A stretch of DNA of 64,000 bases from Polynucleobacter sp. 30F-ANTBAC (GCF_018882385.1 NZ_JACVON010000001.1:542942-606941); one strand, 5' to 3'. Positions 1 through 9,205 are shown, counted from the first letter of the stretch. The notes: generated by a model not told the origin, from the letters alone. Numbers and translations: made by a program.

Positions 1-70
1 TCATAATTGGCCTTGAAATAGATTCTTCTGGTTAAAATACAAAGCCTCTTAATGTGAAAGACATTACAAC

Positions 71-289
71 ATGATCATTTTTTTTGGAATACTAGCAATT
101 GTTCTACCAATTGCTGCCGGTGTTCTTGTCTGGAAACGCTTTGATCAGATTTTTCTCAAAACAGCTGACACCAATAGCAACGACCACCTCCCCATCTATT
201 TGAAGAAATTAGCTGCAGTTTCTATAACAACAGCCTTCTTGCTATTCTTTTGCTTCCAAATACTATTTATTGTTAGCGGCCAATCATGA
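71..289 (+). CDS. Small membrane protein of unknown function
   Basis: 72 aa. Two hydrophobic segments are visible, at about residues 1-22 and 49-68, joined by a polar loop containing DTNSNDH. This suggests a two-helix inner-membrane protein. The stop overlaps the start of the next gene by 4 nt (ATGA), so the two are probably cotranslated. No family was recognised. No clear Shine-Dalgarno is seen before the ATG, so the start is uncertain. The four-base overlap and the membrane character of the neighbour support a real gene. Confidence 0.6.
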   Translation: MIIFFGILAIVLPIAAGVLVWKRFDQIFLKTADTNSNDHLPIYLKKLAAVSITTAFLLFFCFQILFIVSGQS

Positions 290-639
290 TTTTCATCAAA
301 AAACTTCTACCTAACTTGTTGGTCTTATCAAGCATCATGATGATGTTTATTTTTGCCCAAGCAACCAACAATCAAGACATACAAAATATTTTTCGTCTAA
401 TTGACGACCTGGCAACCAATTTAATTTTGGTGATCATCGCTATCACCTTCGGGCTTTTTGTTAAACAGTATATTTACGTTCTGGCAGGGTTGGTTGGGGC
501 AATGGCTCTTGTGTTTTTTATACCCGCTATCAACAACCTTCTCAACCTTAGCCCAGAATATGTTTTAGCATGCGGCTTGGTATGCTTGGGTTTTTCTGCA
601 GTTTCAAATATCTATGCCAACTATAGAAATTTCAATTAA
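286..639 (+). CDS. Small membrane protein of unknown function
   Basis: 117 aa, with about four predicted membrane spans: near residues 5-25, 41-59, 61-83 and 91-108. The gene starts on the ATGA overlap with the upstream 72-aa gene, so translation is likely coupled. A short polar stretch (NNQDIQNIFRLIDD) between spans 1 and 2 is the only sizable soluble part. No family motif was recognised and function is unknown. With the neighbour it forms a two-gene membrane module. Confidence 0.6.
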   Translation: MIFIKKLLPNLLVLSSIMMMFIFAQATNNQDIQNIFRLIDDLATNLILVIIAITFGLFVKQYIYVLAGLVGAMALVFFIPAINNLLNLSPEYVLACGLVCLGFSAVSNIYANYRNFN

Positions 640-683
640 TTCACTTTTTATTTACAACAAACGTTCTTGAGGGAGTAAGGAAA

Positions 684-875
684 ATGAGCAATCGCGCAAT
701 CGCAATCACGGTTTTAATTTTAATCATCGCCACTGGTTATTTGCTAGTTAAAGGGGATGGCGACATTGATATGGGCGGCGAGAAGCATGGTGCCGAAGCG
801 CTTCATGTTGATGAGAAAAAGCCTGCAGAAACAACTGCACCTGCAGCACCAACCGCTGAACCAGCTAAGAAATAA
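684..875 (+). CDS. Small single-span membrane protein with Ala/Pro-rich tail
   Basis: 63 aa. One N-terminal hydrophobic helix (residues 5-22, AIAITVLILIIATGYLLV) is followed by a charged region and an Ala/Pro/Thr-rich tail ending PAKK. The tail would lie in the periplasm if the helix is an uncleaved anchor. A purine-rich Shine-Dalgarno (AAGGA) sits just upstream of the ATG, and an intrinsic terminator follows at 901-936. Function unknown. Confidence 0.6.
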   Translation: MSNRAIAITVLILIIATGYLLVKGDGDIDMGGEKHGAEALHVDEKKPAETTAPAAPTAEPAKK

Positions 876-900
876 GACTTAAAGCTTCAGTCATAAAGAA

Positions 901-936
901 AAGCCCCTGGTGGATTAAATCTACTAGGGGCTTTTT
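901..936 (+). terminator. Rho-independent terminator
   Basis: Inverted repeat AAGCCCCT (901-908) / AGGGGCTT (926-933) followed by a run of T. It closes the small membrane protein genes upstream. Confidence 0.75.
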
Positions 937-996
937 AATTTCTGACTCATGCATCAACTTTTAAAAACCGTAGTTATAAAGCTGCTGCAGAGATTG

Positions 997-1084
997 TGGT
1001 GCCCGAGGCCGGAATCGAACCGGCACGGCTGTTTAAGCCGAGGGATTTTAAATCCCTTACGTCTACCTATTTCGTCACTCGGGC
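997..1084 (-). tRNA. tRNA-Leu (anticodon UAA)
   Basis: Read on the minus strand the gene starts GCCCGAG and ends CTCGGGC-A-CCA, giving a 7-bp acceptor stem. The T arm is GGTTCCGGCC-like. The anticodon stem AGGGA/TCCCT closes the loop TTTAAAA, so the anticodon is TAA. The long variable arm (CGGCTT..AAGCCG type) is typical of a class II Leu tRNA. CCA is encoded. It corresponds to E. coli leuZ, which there lies directly behind the Gly and Cys tRNA genes. Here those two are about 26 kb away on the same strand (27234-27438). Confidence 0.95.
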
Positions 1085-1218
1085 AGTAGAACATTCAACA
1101 TTGTAGTCGCAAATAGTTGTATTTCTTATTTCTAACTCACAACTAAATAACTTCAAATTTACTTACTAACTATGACTAATCATTAAGTTAATTTGTAACG
1201 AAGTCAGCATTTTACATA

Positions 1219-1252
1219 TAAAAAAACAAACCCCACAAAAAGTGGGGTTTGT
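1219..1252 (-). terminator. Rho-independent terminator of the TRAP operon
   Basis: Stem CAAACCCCAC (1227-1236) / GTGGGGTTTG (1242-1251) with a 5-nt loop. On the minus strand it is followed by seven T. It lies just behind the stop codon of the large permease gene. Confidence 0.85.
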
Positions 1253-1275
1253 TTGTTGTTTTTGAGGTACTTAAA

Positions 1276-3219
1276 TTACTTGTAAAGGACCCCTGGCAAC
1301 CACATACCAATAGCTGGGAACGCATACAAGATAACCAAGGCAAACACCTGAATAGCCATAAACGGCATCATTCCGGCAAAGATCTGATTGAGTGTCACGT
1401 GTGGCGGCGAAACGCCTTTGAGGTAGAACGCAGCCATCGCGACAGGCGGTGATAAGAAGGCTGTTTGCAAGTTCAATGCGACCAATAAACCGAAGAATAG
1501 TGGATCAACGTTGTAGTGTGCTAACAAAGGAATAAAGATTGGCATAAAGATCACAATGATCTCAGTCCACTCTAGAGGCCAGCCCAATAAGAAAATAATA
1601 ACTTGAGATAGCACTAGGAACTGGAATGTTGTTAGGCCAAGACCTAGAACCCACTGTTCGATTAACTGCTGACCACCCAACAATGCAAACGCTGCCGAGA
1701 AGATTGATGAACCAACAAACAACCAGCAAACCATGGCGCTTGTCTTAGCCGTTAAGAAGACTGATTCACGCACGACGTCCATATTGAGTTGTTTGTAAGC
1801 CCAAGCCAGTATGAAACCACCCAAAGAGCCTACCGCGGCGGCTTCAGTCGGCGTTGCTAAGCCGAACACAATCGTTCCCAATACAAACAAGATCAAAATT
1901 GCTAATGGGAAGAATGAGCCCAATAACATCTTGAAAATCTCAAGGCGAGCCATTGTGAGCGTGTAGTAAAAGACCGCGCCAATTGCCAAACCAATACCCA
2001 ACATGATCCAGAACCACATCGGGGTTGGCTGTCTCTCAGCTGGCGCTTTATCTGCCTCAGCTGCAGGAGCAGTGGCAGTTGCTGTTGCAGCAACTGGAGC
2101 TTTTGCTTCTTCAGCGCCTGGAGGTAATGCAACACCCATGGCAACTGGAGCCTCTTCACTACCTGGAGGAGGCGCTAAACCATTGTCATCCGAGGAACTT
2201 GGAGCCTCTTCAAGGCTCATCATGCCGCCATCACTCTCCATCGTCACAACAGCAGCTTGTTCGATGATAGGAGTAGCTGCACGGTGAATCGCCGTCATCA
2301 TCACCACGAATAACAAAAGAGGCCCAACAATGATGGCTAATTGCTTGAGTAATTCTTTAGTGCTGATACCTGCAGCAGCGCGACCTTTAGCAGCAGCAAG
2401 GACTGCTGGTAAAGCCAATTTACCAAAGGTTGCCAGTTTCTGAGATGCTGGTGTTAAATTAACATGACGGTCTTTTTCAGATAACGGAGGAGCCCATTCA
2501 GGTTTCAACTTTGCAACGATGATCACATAGCCGATGTATAAGGCAGCCAGCATCAAACCAGGGAAGAATGCGCCTGCATAAAGCTTCACAACTGATACAC
2601 CCGCTGTAGCGCCATACACAATCAACATCACTGATGGTGGAATCAAAATACCTAAGCAACCGCCGGCAGTGATAACGCCAGCTGATAACTTAACGTTGTA
2701 GCCAGCCTTCAACATAGCCGGTAATGCCAACAAACCCATCAATGTAACAACCGCACCAACAATACCTGTTGCTGTAGCGAAAATGGCACAGGTAACTAAA
2801 GTAGCAACAGCAAGCGCTCCAGGAACCCTAGCTAATGATAGGTGCAAGCTTTTGAATAGCTTCTCAATCAAGTTAGCACGTTCAACTAAGTAACCCATGA
2901 AAACGAACAACGGAATTGATACCAATACGTCATTGGTCATGACCGAGAATGTTCTTTGAACCATCAGGTCAAGCGTTCGCTTGATCGCTTGCGCATCACC
3001 CTCACCTTGATTGTGGAAAGCAAAGAATGCAAAGAGCATGCCCATACCCATTAATGTGAAGGCAGTTGGGAAACCCATCATGATGGTCACAACAACCAAG
3101 CTCAACATTAACAAACCTAAATGGCCGTTGGTCATCTCTGAGAACGATGGCATATACGCCAAAGTACCCACAACAATCGCCGCCATAATACTAAAACCGA
3201 AATAGAGTTCCTTACGCAT
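1276..3219 (-). CDS. dctM: TRAP transporter large permease (DctM family)
   Basis: 647 aa, inner membrane. It is the large, ion-coupled translocation subunit of a tripartite TRAP uptake system. Family signatures include GGCLGILIPPS near residue 190 and GLATPTEAAAVGSLGG near residue 455, among about a dozen hydrophobic spans. Usual DctM proteins are about 430 aa. The extra length is mid-protein: two added hydrophobic segments flanking an Ala/Pro/Glu-rich linker at about residues 320-397, with partly repeated LAPPPG/ALPPGAEEA units. The gene follows dctQ by 2 nt and ends at a strong terminator. Subfamily is probably the mannitol/chloroaromatic (FcbT3-like) group. The substrate cannot be read from sequence. 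Confidence 0.9.
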   Translation of the reverse strand: MRKELYFGFSIMAAIVVGTLAYMPSFSEMTNGHLGLLMLSLVVVTIMMGFPTAFTLMGMGMLFAFFAFHNQGEGDAQAIKRTLDLMVQRTFSVMTNDVLVSIPLFVFMGYLVERANLIEKLFKSLHLSLARVPGALAVATLVTCAIFATATGIVGAVVTLMGLLALPAMLKAGYNVKLSAGVITAGGCLGILIPPSVMLIVYGATAGVSVVKLYAGAFFPGLMLAALYIGYVIIVAKLKPEWAPPLSEKDRHVNLTPASQKLATFGKLALPAVLAAAKGRAAAGISTKELLKQLAIIVGPLLLFVVMMTAIHRAATPIIEQAAVVTMESDGGMMSLEEAPSSSDDNGLAPPPGSEEAPVAMGVALPPGAEEAKAPVAATATATAPAAEADKAPAERQPTPMWFWIMLGIGLAIGAVFYYTLTMARLEIFKMLLGSFFPLAILILFVLGTIVFGLATPTEAAAVGSLGGFILAWAYKQLNMDVVRESVFLTAKTSAMVCWLFVGSSIFSAAFALLGGQQLIEQWVLGLGLTTFQFLVLSQVIIFLLGWPLEWTEIIVIFMPIFIPLLAHYNVDPLFFGLLVALNLQTAFLSPPVAMAAFYLKGVSPPHVTLNQIFAGMMPFMAIQVFALVILYAFPAIGMWLPGVLYK

Positions 3220-3221
3220 GA

Positions 3222-3809
3222 TTAAGCGCCCTTCTTTTCATCATCATGGCTTACCATGGCTTTTAATTTATCAACGTCAACTTCTTCAACGTCGTGCTCG
3301 CGCTTAGGCCAATCACCAGTCTTTATACAGATCACACAACGGATGATTTCCGCACAACCTTGCAGCAATAGCAAAGCTCCAGCGATCGGAATAATGAATT
3401 TAAACGGCCAAATCGGAGGCCCATTAGCAGTTTGAGTGGTGTGCTCGTTAATCGCTAGAGAAATCATTGAAAACTCAAGGCCGGCATAAACCAAAGCCAC
3501 AATACCTGGAATAAAAAAGATGAAGTACAAAATCAAATCAAGCGAGGCTTGGGTGCGAGGAGTAAAAAAACCATAAAGCACGTCACCACGCACATGACCA
3601 TTTTTGGACAAGGTATAAGCACCTGCCATCATAAATAAAACACCGTACAACATATAAGTTGAGTCGAATACCCAATCATGGGGTGTATTAAATAAGTAAC
3701 GAGAACTAACTTCCCAGCAAATAATGAGAGTCAAAATTGCAATTGACCAAGCTGAAAACTGTCCAAGCCATGTCGAGATTTTATCGACTGTTAAAAGAAG
3801 TTTTTGCAT
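3222..3809 (-). CDS. dctQ: TRAP transporter small permease (DctQ family)
   Basis: 195 aa with about four membrane spans; the small membrane subunit that supports DctM. I chose the ATG at 3809 rather than an upstream in-frame start (3848) because GGAAG lies 6 nt before it and because residues upstream look like leader sequence overlapping a stem-loop. A conserved-looking WEVSSRYLFNTPHDW segment near residue 35 fits the FcbT2-like DctQ group. It lies between dctP and dctM on the same strand. The C-terminal tail is acidic and lysine-rich (HDVEEVDVDK). Confidence 0.88.
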   Translation of the reverse strand: MQKLLLTVDKISTWLGQFSAWSIAILTLIICWEVSSRYLFNTPHDWVFDSTYMLYGVLFMMAGAYTLSKNGHVRGDVLYGFFTPRTQASLDLILYFIFFIPGIVALVYAGLEFSMISLAINEHTTQTANGPPIWPFKFIIPIAGALLLLQGCAEIIRCVICIKTGDWPKREHDVEEVDVDKLKAMVSHDDEKKGA

Positions 3810-3843
3810 ATGTCTTCCAGAATTTTTATAGTTATAAACAACA

Positions 3844-3874
3844 AACACCCACCTAGTATACTTAGGTGGGTGTT
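3844..3874 (-). promoter_or_regulatory. Intercistronic stem-loop between dctP and dctQ
   Basis: Perfect 12-bp inverted repeat AACACCCACCTA / TAGGTGGGTGTT with a 7-nt loop. It sits about 20 nt after the dctP stop and before dctQ. There is no T-run behind it on the minus strand. It may be an RNA stabiliser or partial terminator giving more binding protein than permease; that role is inferred. Confidence 0.6.
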
Positions 3875-3894
3875 GATACTACATCAAACGATGA

Positions 3895-5028
3895 TTAAGA
3901 CTTATTTGCTGGAGCTTTACGACCGAAATAGTGGTTGTAAGCCATCTTGTAATCAACGGTTGTATCGTTCTGCCAGCGGCAAGCACGCTGAGCAAAAGTA
4001 CGCATAGATTCAAGAACGCGTTTGAAATCAGCATTTTCTGTTGATTTCGCAGCAATGATCTTGTCCCAAGCAGCCAACTGAGCACGCAAGATTGGATCTG
4101 GCGTCTTGTAGAACTTAACGTTCTGCTTAGTTTGCATTTCGACGTAATCTTTTGAATAACGATCGATCGCTTTCCAGCTCATTTCAGCTGAAGAAGCTTG
4201 AACTGCTACGTTGATCATTGCACGTAGTTCTGGAGGCATTGAATCTAATTTCTTCTTATTGAAAAGAATCTCAAACTGCTCTGAACACTGGTGGAAAGAT
4301 TGCAACATACATACTTTAGATACGTCAGGGAAGCCCAATAAACGATCTGAAGAAGCATTGTTGAATTCAGCAGCATCCAATAGACCACGGTCCATCGCAG
4401 GAACGATCTCGCCACCTGGCAATGCGTTCACTGAAACACCCATATCTTTGAAAATATCAATTGAAAGACCAACAGTACGGTACTTGAGACCCTTCATGTC
4501 TTCTGTCTTAACAACTGGCTTCTTGAACCAACCTAAAGGCTGTGTAGGCATTGGGCCGTACAAGAATGAAGTAACGTCTAAGTTAAGAGACTTGTAGATG
4601 CTCTCTAACATAGCCTTACCACCACCATGCTCATGCCATGCTAGAACCATATTAGGGTCCATACCGAAAGCTGGGCCTGATCCCCATAGCGCTAAAGCTG
4701 GGCTCTTACCGTACCAGTAAGCAACCACACCGTGACCACCGTCCAATGTACCTTTACTTACTGCATCTAACAAACCGAAAGCTGGAACAACTGAACCAGC
4801 TGGCAACAATTCAATCTTAAGACGGCCTGAAGACATCTTGTTGACCTTGTCGCAGAAATCTTGTGCGTACTCGTGGAAAATATCTTTTGTAGGCCATGTA
4901 CTTTGGAAACGCAAATTAACTGTTTGCGCGTTCGCAATCATTGGGAAACCTAGCGTACCTGCACCAGCTGCAGCAGCTGTTGTGGTCGCAATAAATTTAC
5001 GACGTGATTGAACTTTGTTCTCTGACAT
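3895..5028 (-). CDS. dctP: TRAP transporter substrate-binding protein (DctP family, TakP/FcbT1-like)
   Basis: 377 aa, periplasmic. The N-terminus has a Tat-type signal: SRRKFIA near residue 10, then an Ala/Gly-rich core ending IANAQ. The mature part begins VNLRFQSTWP and continues with AGSVVPAFGLLDAVSKGTLD, as in the 2-keto-acid/chloroaromatic binding-protein branch. The ATG at 5028 is chosen because GAGGAGA lies just upstream; an earlier in-frame start adds only eight residues. It is the first gene of a dctP-dctQ-dctM operon. The ligand is unknown; the branch suggests an organic or aromatic acid. Confidence 0.9.
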   Translation of the reverse strand: MSENKVQSRRKFIATTTAAAAGAGTLGFPMIANAQTVNLRFQSTWPTKDIFHEYAQDFCDKVNKMSSGRLKIELLPAGSVVPAFGLLDAVSKGTLDGGHGVVAYWYGKSPALALWGSGPAFGMDPNMVLAWHEHGGGKAMLESIYKSLNLDVTSFLYGPMPTQPLGWFKKPVVKTEDMKGLKYRTVGLSIDIFKDMGVSVNALPGGEIVPAMDRGLLDAAEFNNASSDRLLGFPDVSKVCMLQSFHQCSEQFEILFNKKKLDSMPPELRAMINVAVQASSAEMSWKAIDRYSKDYVEMQTKQNVKFYKTPDPILRAQLAAWDKIIAAKSTENADFKRVLESMRTFAQRACRWQNDTTVDYKMAYNHYFGRKAPANKS

Positions 5029-5157
5029 TGATGTCTCCTCTGTTATTAACATTTTTCAACCTTGGAAAATAATTTCCACAAGTTGAGACTAATTTAGCAC
5101 TCTGTGAAAAAATACGCATCTATATAAACGCGTTTTTTGCTAGGGGTTTTACCTAAT

Positions 5158-7716
5158 ATGAGTATCAGCATCATTAAGAATCGTCAAAAACTGATGCGTT
5201 ACGGTAAATGGCTCTTCATTTTCTTATGCACTAGCTTGGTATTAATATTAGTTTTTTTAAGTGTTTACTTCCTATCCACTAAAAATCAATTAGATGGCGA
5301 GGTGCTCGCCCAAGGGCTAAGCTCTTCTGTCATCGTTAAATTTGATGAAAATGCCATTCCACATATTAATGCCAAAAATAGTGAGGATGCTTGGCACACC
5401 CTTGGCTTTCTGCATGCCACGGAACGTCCATGGCAAATGGAATTTAATCGTCGCTTAGCTGCAGGCAAGCTTTCTGAAATTTTGGGTCCTCAGACAGTGG
5501 CGCTTGATAAGTTCATTCGAACCTTAGGTATCAGAAGAGCGGCAGAAAAACAATTCGATCACTTTCCAATTGAGTACAAACGTCAACTTCACGCTTATGC
5601 AGAAGGCGTTAATGATGGCTATCGACGACTGGGCTGGGCATTACCCGCCGAGTTCATGATTTTAGGAACTCAGCCAGCAGCTTGGAGTCCTGCTGATTCA
5701 GTGGCATGGTCTTTAATGATGGCACTTGATTTAGGAGGTAACTGGCATAAAGAATTTATTCGCTTAGAGCTTTCTAAAAAGCTAGACACGCAACGCATAT
5801 GGGAAGTATTGCCACCCTACCCTGGTGAAACTGCACCAACAACCGTCAACTTTTCAAAAATGTACCAAGAGATTGGTTTGTTCAATAAAGAACCAGTAAA
5901 AAGCACCACGAGTGTTTTACCAGCTCGAGCAATAGATCATTCAATGGGCCTGACCGCCCTTCGCCAATTTTCCCAATCGCTCCCGGGTGGTGTCGATGGT
6001 CTTGGCTCTAATAACTGGGTGGTCTCTGGCGAAAAGACTGTGAGCGGCAAACCCCTTCTGGCCAATGATCCTCATTTAGGCTTAACGGCTCCAGCCATTT
6101 GGTACATGGCTCATATTGAATCGCCTGAACTCAATGTGATGGGGGCCACCATGCCGGGGATACCGGGCGTGGTGATTGGACGAACAAAACAGATAGCCTG
6201 GGGATTTACCAATACCGACCCCGATGTACAAGACCTCTATATCGAGGCTTTGAATACAGAGCAATCCAATAGTTACAAAACACCTGATGGGTCTAAAAGC
6301 TTCATTCTTCGTGAAGAAACAATTGCCGTGAAGGGACAAGAACCGGTTCGTTTTATTGCTCGAGAAACCAGACACGGCCCTGTGATCTCCGACGCCTATG
6401 AAAGAGCTCAAAATCTCATCGATACCAAACGATTTGCAATTTCCATGCGATGGACCGCACTGGATGCTGCCAATCAAACCTTGGTTGCTGGTTTTAAGAT
6501 GAATCAGGCGCAAACCTTGGATCAGTTCAAAGATGCCCTCAAGCACTACTACGCACCCATGCAAAACGTTGTGATGGCTGACCAAGATGGGCAAGTAGCT
6601 TATCGAGCGATTGGCGCAGTTCCCAAAAGAACCAAGGGACAGGGTTTGTTTGGCTCAGCCCCCAGTTTGGGCTGGGAGCGCCAATACGATTGGAATCCGT
6701 ATCTCAGCTTAGACACACTTCCAAAAGAAAATAATCCAGCAAAGGGCTGGATTGCAACTGCCAATCAACGTGTTCATGCCGCCAACGACCCCCATCCACT
6801 CACTGCCGACTGGCATATGCCCTATCGTCATAATCGCATTGAATCGCTTTTAGAAGCGCAAGAGAAGCATGATGTGGCTAGCATGAAAACAATTCAAACA
6901 GATACGGTGTCATTGTCAGCAAAAGATCTTTTGCCACTTTTATTAAATGCAACATCAACACACGCACTAGATGCCAAAGCAAAAGCGATTCTGAATCAGT
7001 TCAACGGTGATATGCATTTGAACAGTGTCGGCGCAACCATTTATAACGAATGGGCACATCAGTTAACGCGCTTGATGTTTGCAGAAAAATTAGGCATCAG
7101 CTTTGCTATTGAATATGGCAAGCGTGACTTCCGCGCCGGCTTGCACCACATCCTAAATCTGCATGCCGCCAACCGACCTGAAGCAGCCTATTGGTGTGAT
7201 ATCACCAGCACAGCTCCCGTTGAGACGTGTGAAGAGCTCATCAATCTGGCCTATTCTGAGGCACTGACTCAACTATCCAAGCGCCTAGGCAATCAACCCG
7301 AGTCTTGGTTATGGGGGAAAGTTCATATCGCCACATCAGAGCATCGTCCTTTTAGCCAGGTTAGTTTACTTAAGCGTCATTTTGAAATCAGCCGACCAAC
7401 ACCCGGTGATGGATTTACCATCAACGTTGGCTTTATGGACTTAGGCGATGCCAGCAATCCTTTCAAAGTGACTAAAGCAGCAAGTTTGAGAACTATTTTT
7501 GATTTATCTGATTTAGATAAATCTCAGTTCATTTATCAAACAGGTCAATCGGGGTGGATCAATAGTCGCCATTACAGCAACTTTGCTAACGCTTGGTCTC
7601 AGCAGACTTACCTTCCTATGACGATGAATCCCAATAGCATCACCCATACAGCAACACTCAAGCCGGATCAGCGAAAAAAACTAAAAGAAGCCAAAATACT
7701 TGAAACAAAAAAATAG
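5158..7716 (+). CDS. Penicillin acylase family protein (Ntn hydrolase)
   Basis: 852 aa from the ATG at 5158. An N-terminal membrane anchor or signal (about residues 17-40) points to the periplasm. The family cleaves itself into two chains, and the new N-terminal Ser of the beta chain is the nucleophile. Here the sequence GLGSNNWVV places it at Ser284. The conserved AWGFTN segment that carries the catalytic Asn follows, and the length fits the family. It probably hydrolyses amide bonds of N-acyl compounds; related enzymes act on penicillins or acyl-homoserine lactones, and the substrate here cannot be told. It is divergent from the TRAP operon with about 130 nt between. Confidence 0.88.
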   Translation: MSISIIKNRQKLMRYGKWLFIFLCTSLVLILVFLSVYFLSTKNQLDGEVLAQGLSSSVIVKFDENAIPHINAKNSEDAWHTLGFLHATERPWQMEFNRRLAAGKLSEILGPQTVALDKFIRTLGIRRAAEKQFDHFPIEYKRQLHAYAEGVNDGYRRLGWALPAEFMILGTQPAAWSPADSVAWSLMMALDLGGNWHKEFIRLELSKKLDTQRIWEVLPPYPGETAPTTVNFSKMYQEIGLFNKEPVKSTTSVLPARAIDHSMGLTALRQFSQSLPGGVDGLGSNNWVVSGEKTVSGKPLLANDPHLGLTAPAIWYMAHIESPELNVMGATMPGIPGVVIGRTKQIAWGFTNTDPDVQDLYIEALNTEQSNSYKTPDGSKSFILREETIAVKGQEPVRFIARETRHGPVISDAYERAQNLIDTKRFAISMRWTALDAANQTLVAGFKMNQAQTLDQFKDALKHYYAPMQNVVMADQDGQVAYRAIGAVPKRTKGQGLFGSAPSLGWERQYDWNPYLSLDTLPKENNPAKGWIATANQRVHAANDPHPLTADWHMPYRHNRIESLLEAQEKHDVASMKTIQTDTVSLSAKDLLPLLLNATSTHALDAKAKAILNQFNGDMHLNSVGATIYNEWAHQLTRLMFAEKLGISFAIEYGKRDFRAGLHHILNLHAANRPEAAYWCDITSTAPVETCEELINLAYSEALTQLSKRLGNQPESWLWGKVHIATSEHRPFSQVSLLKRHFEISRPTPGDGFTINVGFMDLGDASNPFKVTKAASLRTIFDLSDLDKSQFIYQTGQSGWINSRHYSNFANAWSQQTYLPMTMNPNSITHTATLKPDQRKKLKEAKILETKK

Positions 7717-7777
7717 AATCAAAATCAGAGACGCTATTAGAGACACAACAACACGCTGTTCTTAAAGAAGGAATGTG

Positions 7778-8431
7778 ATGTTATTCAGTAGAGATGCCAA
7801 CCCTGCAAAGCATGTTTCAACTTCACTTTGGCGAGGGCTTTCTTCTCTAACAAGATTCGCTCTTTTTAGTTGTTCTATTTTTATTCTATTTTTAACTTGC
7901 GTCAGCTCCCCTGTTTTCGCCGCACCCGATCCACTCCATAAGCAACTTCAAGGCTCTCAGCATGTCTTGATGATGCGACATGCTGATGCACCGGGATACA
8001 GCGATCCAGCAGGTTTTGATGTCAAAGATTGCTCCACACAACGTAATCTTGGTGATGCTGGTAAGAAACAAGCCCGCGAGATTGGTGAGTGGCTCAGAGC
8101 CCTTGGAATAAAAGAGGCACGTGTTCTGAGTAGCCCCTGGTGCCGCTGTATGGATACAGCAGCCCTACTCCATATCGGACCCGTTCATTCAGAAAATTCA
8201 TTGAGTTCTTTTTTTGAAAACCGCGGTGATTCCAGAAACCAGACAGTGGAACTTCAGAAAAAAATCCAAAAAGAATTAATCACCAAAAGCAACAAGCCAC
8301 TCATCATGGTGACGCATCAAGTGAATATTCAAGCGTTCACGGGTGAAGGTGTGGGTTCAGGACAAATGGTTTTAGTACAGGTGAACTCTAAAGGTCAGTA
8401 CGTCTCGCATCGCTTGATCAAGATCGATTAA
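7778..8431 (+). CDS. Histidine phosphatase family protein (SixA/PhoE-like), exported
   Basis: 217 aa. A hydrophobic segment (residues 25-48) followed by SSPVFAAPD looks like a signal peptide, so the protein is probably periplasmic. The catalytic phosphohistidine motif is MMRHAD (Arg67-His68). A second conserved His is in MVTHQVN near residue 177. SSPWCRCMDTA provides the usual downstream Arg. It is short for the branch and its substrate is unknown. The ATG at 7778 is preceded by AAGAAGGA. It follows the acylase gene by about 60 nt, possibly in one transcript, and converges with the next gene with 9 nt between. Confidence 0.8.
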   Translation: MLFSRDANPAKHVSTSLWRGLSSLTRFALFSCSIFILFLTCVSSPVFAAPDPLHKQLQGSQHVLMMRHADAPGYSDPAGFDVKDCSTQRNLGDAGKKQAREIGEWLRALGIKEARVLSSPWCRCMDTAALLHIGPVHSENSLSSFFENRGDSRNQTVELQKKIQKELITKSNKPLIMVTHQVNIQAFTGEGVGSGQMVLVQVNSKGQYVSHRLIKID

Positions 8432-8440
8432 GCTTTTGAC

Positions 8441-9205
8441 TTACTGAGCAGGACTATCCTGGAAACCTTCGCGGCGAAAGGTGACTACCAAGGTATCACG
8501 CCAAGCTTGAGAGCTTCCTTCTGGATCGATCGGTTGTATCGGAGTTGTTTCATGAACAACTCGTGCGTCATCCAACACCAAAAGACTCATAGGCTCATGG
8601 AGCGTAAAACGTTGACCTTGTGGACCCACGGATTCAAACACGCGTGTTTCACCACCTTTGATCAACTGACGCTGTAGCATCAGTACCGCCACATAATCAA
8701 CACCATCACGGTGCGCCCCTTCGGGAGTTGGTCTTCCAATACCGTCGGTTGTGTCAATCCTAAATTGATGAACTTCCACAAACCATGGCTTGTCTTGTTG
8801 GCTTTGTTGAGCCGGCAATTGATTGAGACGAGTGGCTAACTTTTGTAAAAAATCTTTTAACACCGGTGAGTCAATAAACCCAGCCTCACAAGGTTCAAAC
8901 CAGCGATCAATGCCCCCGTGAAGTGCGTTATAAGAGACGGGCTGCCAATGGGCACGATGAGGCACCACGGTCACCGTTGATTCCTGGATCACAAAACTAG
9001 AATGGCGGCGTTGACGGTAGCGACCACCATCTTTTAAATACCTATCAGCCGGCAAGTTATTCCAAAACTTGGCAACCTCCTGCCACTCAGCAGCATCATG
9101 CTGACTGAGTTGGTATAGATCACTTGGCACCAAAACAGAATAGCCATCTTTTTGGATTTGCTGAGTCAAGGCTGAAAGTTCTGAATAAGGCGGCTTAAGG
9201 GTCAT
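8441..9205 (-). CDS. 2-oxoglutarate/Fe(II) dioxygenase family protein (PF10014-like)
   Basis: 254 aa, cytoplasmic. The iron-binding facial triad is visible: His and Asp in GAHRDGVDYV near residue 162, and a distal His in ARVVHETTPI near residue 217. The layout resembles the amino-acid hydroxylase group that includes Bacillus L-isoleucine dioxygenase, with TRVFESVGPQG and LVLDDARVVHE typical of it. A free amino acid is a reasonable substrate guess but not shown. It stands alone, about 125 nt from the next minus-strand gene upstream of it in the map. Confidence 0.75.
   Translation of the reverse strand: MTLKPPYSELSALTQQIQKDGYSVLVPSDLYQLSQHDAAEWQEVAKFWNNLPADRYLKDGGRYRQRRHSSFVIQESTVTVVPHRAHWQPVSYNALHGGIDRWFEPCEAGFIDSPVLKDFLQKLATRLNQLPAQQSQQDKPWFVEVHQFRIDTTDGIGRPTPEGAHRDGVDYVAVLMLQRQLIKGGETRVFESVGPQGQRFTLHEPMSLLVLDDARVVHETTPIQPIDPEGSSQAWRDTLVVTFRREGFQDSPAQ

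Noticed and set aside
1085..1250. Search for an att-like copy of the tRNA-Cys or tRNA-Leu 3' end next to the island ends
   Set aside because: No convincing direct repeat was found by eye, so integration by a tRNA-directed integrase is not claimed.
6082..6594. 170-aa antisense reading frame within the acylase gene
   Set aside because: It overlaps a well-supported Ntn hydrolase gene and shows no domain or ribosome site; a shadow frame.
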